Assembly (NCBI RefSeq): GCF_022440845.1
Contig: NZ_JAKNTO010000001.1
Location: 558,001-622,000, forward strand
Reading direction: 5' to 3'
Origin: Ruminococcus sp. OA3
GTDB lineage: Bacteria; Bacillota; Clostridia; Lachnospirales; Lachnospiraceae
DNA: 64,000 bases
Of the stretch, positions 16,273 through 23,246 are shown piece by piece. The translations under genes and the position numbers were made by a program. The notes below the pieces were generated by a model. That model was not told where the DNA came from. It did no database searches and worked only from the letters and a program-made list of their open reading frames with translations. The stretch's first letter is position 1. Every line of letters begins with the position of its first letter.

Positions 16273-17755
16273 CTGCCGGTACCTCCTGAAATTTTCTAAG
16301 TACAAAATACATTGTTGTTCCTGTGCCAAGCTGGCTGGTTGCCCACACTTTGCCCCCGTGATCCTCCAGAATCTTTCTCACAATAGAAAGTCCGATTCCG
16401 CTTCCTCCTTTGGACGAATTGCGCGACGCATCCGTCCGGTAAAATCTGTCAAAAATATTCGTCAGATCTTTTGTTGAAATTCCCCTTCCGTTGTCCTCAA
16501 TCTCGAACTGCACAAAGTCTCCCACATCTCTGAGGCGGAAGGAAATTTTTTTGTATTCCTTGTTCATATACTTCAGTGAATTGCTTATAATATTGTTGAT
16601 CACGCGTTTAATCTGTTCAGCATCTGCTATGACAGCGACTTCCCGTTCCAGACAATTCTGATATTCCAGTTCAACATTTTCTGATTCCAGTTCCAGGCTG
16701 ATATCCTCAATGCAGTCATCGAAGTAGTCTCTGATGTTGATCTTACTGAACGTATAGGGAATCCTGTTCGTATCAATTTTCGAGTAAAATGTCAGTTCAT
16801 TGATCAGGCGGTCCATCTCGTTTGCCTTCGTATAAATGGTTCGGATATATTTATCCATTTTTTCAGGTGTGTCTGCAACACCATCCATGATGCCCTCCAC
16901 ATAACCCTTAATGGCCGTAATAGGAGTCTTCAGATCATGTGAAATATTACTGATAAGTTCTTTATTTTCCTGATCAAATACAACCTTTTCCTCTGCCGAA
17001 TCTTTCAGGCGTTTTCGCATCTCTTCAAAATCTTCACACAATGCATTGATCTCATCCACGCCGTTTCCCTCAACGGTAAAATCAAGGTTTCCTTCTTTGA
17101 TATTGACAGCAGCCTTTTTCAGCTGATTTAAGGGGCCAATGACTCCCCTGTATATCCAGAGACTCAGGCAAAGGCTGGTGATGATCAGTACGATCATGAT
17201 AACCACAGCCATCTCGACGAGCAAAACCTTCATCTGCGGCATAAACGAATCTGCCTTCGTGACGATAAATGCACTTCCCTTAGACCTGTCTGCAAATAAA
17301 AAGTCTGCCTGCTTAACCAGCGCCTGCACATTGCCGCCTATATAAACACCGCTGTCAGAGCCGGCTCTGGCATCACCGTACTCCGGAAGCAGTTCAAACA
17401 ATTCCTCTGTATCATCATCTGTACCGCAGTAATAAACGGCATCATCTTTTCTGACCAGGAGAAAGGAATACATATTTCCGAGCCGGGAATTCAGCGTGTT
17501 CAGATAATTACTCTGTTCAAAGACCCCTGGATCCTTCTGTGTCTTTTCCTGAACCATCGCAAACGTATCCTGGGTGATCTTGCTGAGCATCATGGTACTG
17601 TTTGACAGATTCTCATAGGAAACGTCTATTCCATATTCTTCCTGAATCGTCTTTATCTGATACTGTGCGAAACCATAAAAAGAAATTCCGGTCAGCGTCA
17701 GCGGGACCAGAACTATAACAAAAAAGGTTATGATAATTCTTGTCTTGAGTTTCAT
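16265..17755 (-). CDS. Membrane sensor histidine kinase
   Basis: The 496-residue kinase has a first transmembrane helix at about 6-28, an extracellular sensor region to about 175, a second helix near 180-203, then HAMP, HisKA (SNISHDLKTPITAIKGYVEG, His about 273) and an ATPase domain with NNIISNSLKY, DNGRGIS and KGGSGIGLSIV. It phosphorylates the co-encoded OmpR regulator. The ATG at 17755 is chosen; an in-frame TTG six codons upstream is possible. Its leader is the 123-bp repeat array. The signal sensed is unknown. Confidence 0.92.
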   Translation of the reverse strand: MKLKTRIIITFFVIVLVPLTLTGISFYGFAQYQIKTIQEEYGIDVSYENLSNSTMMLSKITQDTFAMVQEKTQKDPGVFEQSNYLNTLNSRLGNMYSFLLVRKDDAVYYCGTDDDTEELFELLPEYGDARAGSDSGVYIGGNVQALVKQADFLFADRSKGSAFIVTKADSFMPQMKVLLVEMAVVIMIVLIITSLCLSLWIYRGVIGPLNQLKKAAVNIKEGNLDFTVEGNGVDEINALCEDFEEMRKRLKDSAEEKVVFDQENKELISNISHDLKTPITAIKGYVEGIMDGVADTPEKMDKYIRTIYTKANEMDRLINELTFYSKIDTNRIPYTFSKINIRDYFDDCIEDISLELESENVELEYQNCLEREVAVIADAEQIKRVINNIISNSLKYMNKEYKKISFRLRDVGDFVQFEIEDNGRGISTKDLTNIFDRFYRTDASRNSSKGGSGIGLSIVRKILEDHGGKVWATSQLGTGTTMYFVLRKFQEVPADE

Positions 17756-17783
17756 TTGTTTCTCTCTTTCCAACAGTCAGCAC

Positions 17784-18275
17784 GCAACCTCGGCAGCTTT
17801 CGCTCCCTCGGTGTTCGTTGCACTCACATGCACCCTGCCATGAGCTGACTCGTCTGCAAGCAGACGGTCTCCTCCTGTCAGTCTGCGCAACCTTTCCGCT
17901 CCGAACGCAACCTCGGCAGCTTTCGCTCCCTCGGTGTTCGTTGCACTCACATGCACCCTGCCATGAGCCGACTCGTCTGCAAGCAGACGGTCTTCTCCTG
18001 TCAGTCTGCGCAACCTTTCCGCTCCGAACGCAACCTCGGCAGCTTTCGCTCCCTCGGTGTTCGTTGCACTCACATGCACCCTGCCATGAGCTGACTCGTC
18101 TGCAAGCAGACGGTCTTCTCCTGTCAGTCTGCGCAACCTTTCCGCTCCGAACGCAACCTCGGCAGCTTTCGCTCCCTCGGTGTTCGTTGCACTCACATGC
18201 ACCCTGCCATGAGCTGACTCGTCTGCAAGCAGACGGTCTTCTCCTGTCAGTCTGCGCGTTCGTCGCTATGCGTTC
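17784..18275 (-). repeat. Four tandem 123-bp repeats forming the histidine kinase leader
   Basis: Four units begin at 17784, 17907, 18030 and 18153, exactly 123 bases apart and almost identical, differing by a few bases such as GCTGAC/GCCGAC and TCTCC/TCTTC. On the minus strand each unit contains the hairpin CGTCTGC-TT-GCAGACG, then GTCAGCTCATGGCAGGGTGC, the conserved TGCATGTGAGTGCAACGAAC, and GTTCGGAGCGG. As 123 is 41 codons, all frames repeat in phase. One frame stays open through the array and stops at 17777, 22 bases before the kinase ATG. The array fills most of 17756-18380 and would form a roughly 500-nt mRNA leader. Confidence 0.9.
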
Positions 18276-18303
18276 ATTATAGCACACAGTTGTGGTTTAA
18301 CAA
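18276..18303 (-). promoter_or_regulatory. Promoter of the two-component operon, at the repeat boundary
   Basis: On the minus strand TTGTTA (18298-18303), a 16-base spacer and TATAAT (18276-18281) precede the array. The bases around and after the -10 (CACAACTGTG, AATGAACGCATA, GAACGCGCAG) are shared with the single repeat copy at 690-740, so the promoter is part of the repeated cassette. Confidence 0.65.
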
Positions 18304-18335
18304 AAGAAAACCTTTCTAAACATTTTATGAAAACA

Positions 18336-18357
18336 GCCGCCGCATGGCAGCGGCGGC
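18336..18357. terminator. Terminator of metK
   Basis: GCCGCCGC (18336-18343) and GCGGCGGC (18350-18357) make an 8-bp GC stem with a 6-base loop. The minus strand then reads TGTTTTCAT. It ends the metK transcript and separates it from the promoter of the two-component operon. Confidence 0.8.
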
Positions 18358-18380
18358 TTAAATCTCAGTTATCGAATATT

Positions 18381-19568
18381 TTACAGGTATTTTTTCAGCT
18401 CGTCCACTTTATCCAGTCTCTCCCACGGAAGATCCAGGTCATTGCGCCCGAAATGTCCGTATGCGGCTGTCTGCTTATAGATCGGGCGGCGAAGATCCAG
18501 CATTTTAATGATGCCGGCAGGCCTCAGGTCAAAGTTCTCACGGATGATCTCCACCAGTTTACCGTCAGAGATTTTGCCTGTCCCGTCTGTGTCCACCATG
18601 ACAGACGTAGGATGAGCTACACCGATCGCATAGGAGAGCTGTATCTCACATTTATCCGCCAGTCCGGCAGCCACAATGTTCTTGGCAACATATCTTGCTG
18701 CGTACGCTGCGGAACGGTCTACCTTCGTACAGTCCTTTCCGGAAAAAGCACCGCCGCCGTGACGCGCATATCCGCCGTACGTATCCACGATGATCTTACG
18801 TCCTGTCAGTCCGCTGTCCCCATGCGGACCCCCAATTACAAATCTTCCTGTCGGATTGATGAAATACTTCGTATCTTCATCTACCATATCGGCGGGAATG
18901 ATCGGATTAAACACATACTTTTTAATATCTTCATGGATCTGCTCCTGAGCCACATCCGGATCATGCTGTGTGGAACACACAACTGCATCCAGACGGACTG
19001 GCTTTCCGGCTTCATCATACTCAACACTGACCTGTGTTTTTCCGTCAGGTCTCAGATAAGAAAGTGTTCCGTCCTTACGAACTTTCGAGAGCTGCAGCGC
19101 CAGTTTATGGGCGAGTGCGATCGGATACGGCATGTACTCTTCCGTCTCATTTGTCGCGTAGCCAAACATCATTCCCTGATCTCCGGCTCCGATTGCTTCA
19201 ATCTCGGCATCAGACATCGTATTTTCTTTTGCCTCCAGTGCTTTATCCACACCCATGGCAATATCCGTCGACTGCTCATCGATCGCGGTGATCACACCAC
19301 AGGTATCGGCATCAAACCCAAATTTTCCTCGTGTATAACCGATCTCTCTGACTGTATCACGAACAATTTTCTGAATATCAACATACGCAGACGTCGTAAT
19401 CTCACCCATTACCAGAACCATACCTGTAGTCGTACATGTCTCGCATGCCACGCGGCTCATCGGATCCTGTTTTAACAGTTCGTCCAGAATGGCATCTGAT
19501 ATCTGGTCACACATTTTATCCGGATGTCCTTCCGTTACAGACTCGGATGTAAATAACAATTTTTCCAT
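18381..19568 (-). CDS. metK: S-adenosylmethionine synthetase
   Basis: The 395-residue enzyme makes S-adenosylmethionine from methionine and ATP. It begins [20 protein letters not shown] and contains [12 protein letters not shown], the P-loop-like [16 protein letters not shown] (about 259-274) and the C-terminal [18 protein letters not shown]. The length is normal for the family. The ATG has AAAGGAGAA upstream. The SAM-I riboswitch in the leader explains its regulation: high SAM ends transcription early. Confidence 0.97.
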   Translation of the reverse strand: MEKLLFTSESVTEGHPDKMCDQISDAILDELLKQDPMSRVACETCTTTGMVLVMGEITTSAYVDIQKIVRDTVREIGYTRGKFGFDADTCGVITAIDEQSTDIAMGVDKALEAKENTMSDAEIEAIGAGDQGMMFGYATNETEEYMPYPIALAHKLALQLSKVRKDGTLSYLRPDGKTQVSVEYDEAGKPVRLDAVVCSTQHDPDVAQEQIHEDIKKYVFNPIIPADMVDEDTKYFINPTGRFVIGGPHGDSGLTGRKIIVDTYGGYARHGGGAFSGKDCTKVDRSAAYAARYVAKNIVAAGLADKCEIQLSYAIGVAHPTSVMVDTDGTGKISDGKLVEIIRENFDLRPAGIIKMLDLRRPIYKQTAAYGHFGRNDLDLPWERLDKVDELKKYL

Positions 19569-19681
19569 GCTTCATTCTCCTTTGTCGTTTTGCTTTTCTG
19601 CTAAAGCTCCCATGCCGGAACGCGGTTGTTTCAGCAATCACATTGCCTTGGCGCGAAGTGTGTATCCTGCGGAGCGTTTTT

Positions 19682-19714
19682 TATGATACAGGAAACACAG
19701 TTGCCTGTATCATA
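19682..19714. other. Second hairpin behind the riboswitch terminator
   Basis: TATGATACAGG (19682-19692) pairs perfectly with CCTGTATCATA (19704-19714). On the metK (minus) transcript it starts right at the end of the riboswitch terminator U-run and is followed by AAAAAACGC, so it is not itself an intrinsic terminator on that strand. It could affect read-through or mRNA stability. Confidence 0.5.
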
Positions 19715-19863
19715 AAGAAAGTCCACCTAATTCAGGCGGACTTAATCATTTTCATCAAATCCCCTTATTGTTCGAAATTACTCGCTCAGGTTGGCACCTT
19801 CCACTGCGGGGGTTGCCGTGACTTCACAGATCCTTTGTATCTCCATCACTCTGAATAAGAGAA
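19714..19863 (-). ncRNA. SAM-I (S-box) riboswitch with terminator
   Basis: On the minus strand the aptamer (about 19761-19863) has P1 formed by TCTCTTATT and AATAAGGGGA, the conserved GTGATGGAG, CACGGCAACC, GGTGCCAACC and GAGCGAGTAAT blocks. An expression-platform terminator follows: AAGTCCGCC and GGTGGACTT (19719-19743) before TCTTT. S-box RNAs bind SAM and shut off downstream methionine/SAM genes, here metK. Confidence 0.92.
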
Positions 19864-19890
19864 AAGCAAATATTTTATTTATACCTACGT

Positions 19891-19919
19891 ACTATAACGC
19901 TTTTTTTATAAGGCGTCAA
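19891..19919 (-). promoter_or_regulatory. Sigma-A promoter of metK
   Basis: TTGACG (19914-19919) and TATAGT (19891-19896) on the minus strand, 17 bases apart, start transcription shortly before the SAM-I aptamer. Confidence 0.8.
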
Positions 19920-20172
19920 GTACTCTGCCCATACAAAATATCCCATTTACGTATTTTTTACCTTCTTGCTCCTGAAACTTGATTTTACACATGGACAATC
20001 CTATACTTACTTAAAGAACCGAAAGGGCAATGATCCCAGCTGTCAGATGCTAAAGGACAGAGACAGTGCCCCCGGTCCGTTAATCTGTTCCCGGACAAAA
20101 GATAACACAAAAAGTCGGGTGAAGTTAAGATAAACATTGTAAGATGAAATCACAGACAGGGAGGTAACAGTT

Positions 20173-21045
20173 ATGGGCTGGGTAGAGGACATCGGCAAAG
20201 CTGTCAGCTATATCGAGAAAAATATCACTGCTGAACTTACCATTGATGAGATCGCGAAGCAGACATTGGTATCACCGTTTTATTTTCAGAAAGGTTTTGC
20301 CATACTTTGTGATTTTACGGTTGGAGAATACATCAGACGGCGCAGGCTTACCCTTGCCGGCAGTGAGCTTGTCTCCACTGATGCAAAAATCATAGACATT
20401 GCGCTTAAATATGGTTACGATTCCCCGGACAGTTTCACGAAAGCGTTCTCACGTTTCCATGGCGTTACACCTACTGCTGTGCGAAGAGACGGGGCAATGA
20501 TTAAAATGTTCGCCCCTCTAAAAATTAAATTTTCACTGGAAGGCGGTTATATTATGGATTACAAGATTGTTGAAAAAGACTCTTTTACTGTTGTGGGGGT
20601 ATCGGGAATATTCAAGTACGACAGTGCGGCTGAAGAGATACCGAAATTTTGGACTAAGCACTATCAAGCCGACGCGGACACTATAGGCGGGAATTATGGC
20701 ATCTGCGGTATGTATGGGGTGAGTATTGACGAAAGCATGGAAGGCAATGAATTCGAATACCTGATCGCAGATAACTATGATCCGTCGGCAGAGACACCTG
20801 AGGGTCTTGCCACAAAGATCATTCCCAGGCACACATGGGCCGTCTTTGCCTGTAAAGGACCAATGCCCGTTTCCCTGCAGGATGTAAATAAAAAAATCTT
20901 TTCAGAATGGCTGCCAAACTGCAAAGATTATGAAATCGCTGCAGGGTATAATATTGAAATGTACAGCGACTGCACAGATTTTGCAGACGGTACACAGGAT
21001 GAGAACTATTACAGCGAAATCTGGATACCTGTTAAAAGGAAATAG
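20173..21045 (+). CDS. AraC-family regulator with GyrI-like effector domain
   Basis: The 290-residue protein has an N-terminal AraC-type double helix-turn-helix (about 8-105: ELTIDEIAKQTLVSPFYFQK, then DIALKYGYDSPDSFTKAFSRFHGVTPTAVR) and a C-terminal GyrI-like small-molecule domain (about 127-290: YKIVEKDSFTVVGVSG, GICGMYGVS, ENYYSEIWIPVKRK). This is the SoxS/Rob-like or BltR-like effector-binding architecture. The ATG is preceded by AGGGAGGTAACAG. No obvious target gene is adjacent; the next gene is convergent. Confidence 0.88.
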   Translation: MGWVEDIGKAVSYIEKNITAELTIDEIAKQTLVSPFYFQKGFAILCDFTVGEYIRRRRLTLAGSELVSTDAKIIDIALKYGYDSPDSFTKAFSRFHGVTPTAVRRDGAMIKMFAPLKIKFSLEGGYIMDYKIVEKDSFTVVGVSGIFKYDSAAEEIPKFWTKHYQADADTIGGNYGICGMYGVSIDESMEGNEFEYLIADNYDPSAETPEGLATKIIPRHTWAVFACKGPMPVSLQDVNKKIFSEWLPNCKDYEIAAGYNIEMYSDCTDFADGTQDENYYSEIWIPVKRK

Positions 21046-21062
21046 CGAAAGGCTGATTTACA

Positions 21063-21084
21063 GGGGCGGTATTATTGCCGCCCC
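21063..21084. terminator. Terminator between convergent genes
   Basis: GGGGCGG (21063-21069) pairs with CCGCCCC (21078-21084) across an 8-base loop, between the stops of the AraC/GyrI regulator and the CPBP protease. The T-runs are poor on both sides. Confidence 0.55.
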
Positions 21085-21088
21085 ATCC

Positions 21089-22120
21089 TCACATCACAAG
21101 CTGCAGGATCATCTGCACCAGCCAGAAGCCACAGAACAACAGCATTCCCAAATTTACCACAATCGTTTTAAATCGTTTTCCTTTCGGTATCGTCACTTCT
21201 CCGGGCATAAGTCTGAATTTTCTGCGAAAAACGATCAACAGTACAATTCCGGCTATCACAATCCCAAATATCAACAGCACATATCCCCCTGCCAGGGCAA
21301 TTCCCGGCAATACAGACTGCATTGCGGCCATTCCCTCTGCCGGGCTGTTCTGATATAACTCCACTGCCTTTTCCATCTCGCCAACATCAAAGGCTTCCAT
21401 CACCCAGGTTGCGACCACGCTTCCCAGGAAATTAATCAGCATATGCAGTATGACCGTATACCGGATTCTCCCGGTTTTTACATAGATGAAAGCAAAGAAG
21501 ATTCCCAGCAGGAATGCGTAGGCAAACTGATTCAGATTACCGTGAAACAGTCCGAACATCAATCCCGAGATCAAAACAGCCACGCCTTCCCCGTATACTG
21601 CTGTCCGGTCAATCAAAAGCTTACGGAATATAAATTCTTCGTAAACAGGTGCACAGAGTACCATTAGCACAAAAATAACCCAGCGGTTTGTACCGACCAC
21701 GGCATCCGCCATAACATTGCTCACCCCGGACCCTTTTAAAAAACCGATGATCGCAGTTATGAATGTCCCCGCCAGATTACTCACATATAGAATCGCATAA
21801 GACATGATAAAAGCCACTGTCATCTGCCCCGCCGACATCTGCCGCTGAGTTATCACTTTTTGTGGCTTCACACGGGTTATGATTAAAATCATCAGAGGCA
21901 TCGCAACCAGATACATCGGCAGCGAACTCACCAGCAGGGAACCCGTATTGTTCCCCAGCCATTCTGGTTTCCACCAGCTGATCAGCACGACAGACACTCC
22001 CTGTATTGCAACAATCAGTAATGTCCCTATAAAAAATGCTATTCCAATCTTAGAAAAGTATTTCCTGTCCTGTCTCGTCACAACCGGCATTTCCCGCAAT
22101 CCCAAATCCTCCTGCATCAT
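21089..22120 (-). CDS. CPBP-family intramembrane metalloprotease
   Basis: The 343-residue membrane protein has about eight hydrophobic segments. Its CPBP/Abi signature motifs are EEFIFRKLL (about 160-168), FGLFHGNLNQFAYAFLLGI (about 190-208) and HMLINFLGS. Members cleave membrane peptides or serve in bacteriocin self-immunity. The substrate is unknown. The ATG at 22120, with a second at 22117, lies behind GGGAGGA. It stands alone. Confidence 0.87.
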   Translation of the reverse strand: MMQEDLGLREMPVVTRQDRKYFSKIGIAFFIGTLLIVAIQGVSVVLISWWKPEWLGNNTGSLLVSSLPMYLVAMPLMILIITRVKPQKVITQRQMSAGQMTVAFIMSYAILYVSNLAGTFITAIIGFLKGSGVSNVMADAVVGTNRWVIFVLMVLCAPVYEEFIFRKLLIDRTAVYGEGVAVLISGLMFGLFHGNLNQFAYAFLLGIFFAFIYVKTGRIRYTVILHMLINFLGSVVATWVMEAFDVGEMEKAVELYQNSPAEGMAAMQSVLPGIALAGGYVLLIFGIVIAGIVLLIVFRRKFRLMPGEVTIPKGKRFKTIVVNLGMLLFCGFWLVQMILQLVM

Positions 22121-22206
22121 ATTCCTCCCATCAAAGCAGATTATGTTTTATTATAACATATCATTCGTGTGCAGAACGATATACCCGGTAAATTTTTATC
22201 ATTTAT

Positions 22207-22248
22207 TTAAGGAAAGAAAAGAAAATCTTAAGATTCTTCCTGTATACT
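22207..22248 (+). promoter_or_regulatory. Promoter of the csbB-yfhO-like pair with TTAAGA boxes
   Basis: TTAAGG (22207-22212) and TTAAGA (22228-22233) are 21 bases apart. The second stands 9 bases before TATACT (22243-22248). There is no normal -35. The VanZ gene has the same layout at 28199-28241, which suggests one OmpR/PhoB-type activator for both. This is inferred from the pattern only. Confidence 0.5.
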
Positions 22249-22268
22249 GCCGTTAGAGAGGTGAGTAT

Positions 22269-23246
22269 ATGGATAAGATATCAATTGTCATACCATGTTT
22301 TAATGAGGAGGAGGTACTCCCGGCATATTTCGAGGCAATGGAGAAAGTAATGGGTCAGATGGACTCATGCAGTTTTGAGCTGCTGTTTATCGATGACGGT
22401 TCCAGCGACCGTACTCTTCCGGTTTTAAAAGAACTGAATCAAAAGGACAAGCGCTGCAAATACTTTTCATTTTCCAGAAATTTTGGAAAAGAGGCCGCTA
22501 TCTATGCTGGTCTTTCCAATGTTTCAGGAGATTATGTTGCAGTTATGGACGCAGATCTTCAGGATCCCCCGTCGCTGCTGCCGAAAATGTATCAGATTTT
22601 GAAAACCGAAGACTACGACAGTGTCGCTACGAAGCGTTCCAACCGCGACGGAGAGCCCGTGGTCCGTTCGTTTTTATCCAGGGAATTCTACCGGTTCATC
22701 AACCGTATTTCCAGGACTGAAATCGTAAACGGCGCCAGAGACTACCGTTTGATGAAGTCCGGTATGGCAAAAGCCGTTGTCTCAATGAGCGAATATAACC
22801 GTTTTTCCAAGGGAATCTTTGAGTGGGTTGGGTTTCGCACCAAATGGCTGGAGTATCCGAATATCGAACGGGCAGCAGGCGAGACCAAGTGGTCTTTAAA
22901 AAAACTGTTCTGTTATTCACTGGAGGGAATCACCGGTTTTTCTGTTGCACCGCTGTCGCTGGCATCGTTTGCCGGTGTTGCGTTCTGCGGCCTTGCATTC
23001 CTGATGATCATCATTATCATAATAAAAACACTATTGTTCGGCGACCCGGTCGGCGGTTGGCCGTCACTTGCCTGCCTGATATTTTTTGTCAGCGGGATTC
23101 AGCTGTTTTGTACAGGTATTGTGGGACAATACCTCGCCAAAACATATTTGGAATGTAAACACAGGCCAATTTTTATTTTAAAGGAATCCAGCGAAAAAGC
23201 AGTTGAATGCCAGAACGCCGGAGGGAACCCTTATGAAGCAGCATGA
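22269..23246 (+). CDS. Family 2 glycosyltransferase, undecaprenyl-phosphate type (CsbB/GtrB-like)
   Basis: The 325-residue enzyme opens MDKISIVIPCFNEEEVLPAY. It has the GT-A motifs LFIDDGSSDRT, RNFGKEAAIYAGL and AVMDADLQDPP, and two C-terminal transmembrane helices (about 232-262 and 272-296), as in CsbB, GtrB and DPM-like transferases that load a sugar onto a lipid phosphate. It overlaps the YfhO-like gene by 14 bases. In Bacillus subtilis CsbB with YfhO adds GlcNAc to lipoteichoic acid. A similar role here is inferred. Confidence 0.88.
   Translation: MDKISIVIPCFNEEEVLPAYFEAMEKVMGQMDSCSFELLFIDDGSSDRTLPVLKELNQKDKRCKYFSFSRNFGKEAAIYAGLSNVSGDYVAVMDADLQDPPSLLPKMYQILKTEDYDSVATKRSNRDGEPVVRSFLSREFYRFINRISRTEIVNGARDYRLMKSGMAKAVVSMSEYNRFSKGIFEWVGFRTKWLEYPNIERAAGETKWSLKKLFCYSLEGITGFSVAPLSLASFAGVAFCGLAFLMIIIIIIKTLLFGDPVGGWPSLACLIFFVSGIQLFCTGIVGQYLAKTYLECKHRPIFILKESSEKAVECQNAGGNPYEAA

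Larger units (their letters stand above)
19569..20172. other. Gene-free region between metK and the AraC/GyrI regulator
   Basis: Reading from metK outward, this contains a stretch of about 110 bases with no feature I recognise (19569-19681), a hairpin (19682-19714), the SAM-I riboswitch with terminator (19714-19863) and its promoter (19891-19919). The remainder, about 19920-20172, has no credible open frame. It includes the probable promoter of the regulator gene: TTAAGA (20125-20130), nine bases, then TAAGAT (20140-20145), and the GGGAGGT ribosome binding site. Confidence 0.6.

Noticed and set aside
17784-18275. CRISPR array
   Set aside because: The whole 123-bp unit is repeated with no unique spacers and no cas genes.
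17777-18287. Long repeat-bearing frames on both strands across the 123-bp array
   Set aside because: The unit length is divisible by three, so any open frame stays open through the array. Without translation evidence these are by-products of the repeat.
18327-19475. 382-codon frame antisense to metK
   Set aside because: metK is certain on the other strand and the antisense frame has no family features.
19569-19681. Possible small gene or repeat in the metK leader
   Set aside because: Short, with no start signal and no clear second copy in this window; left undescribed.
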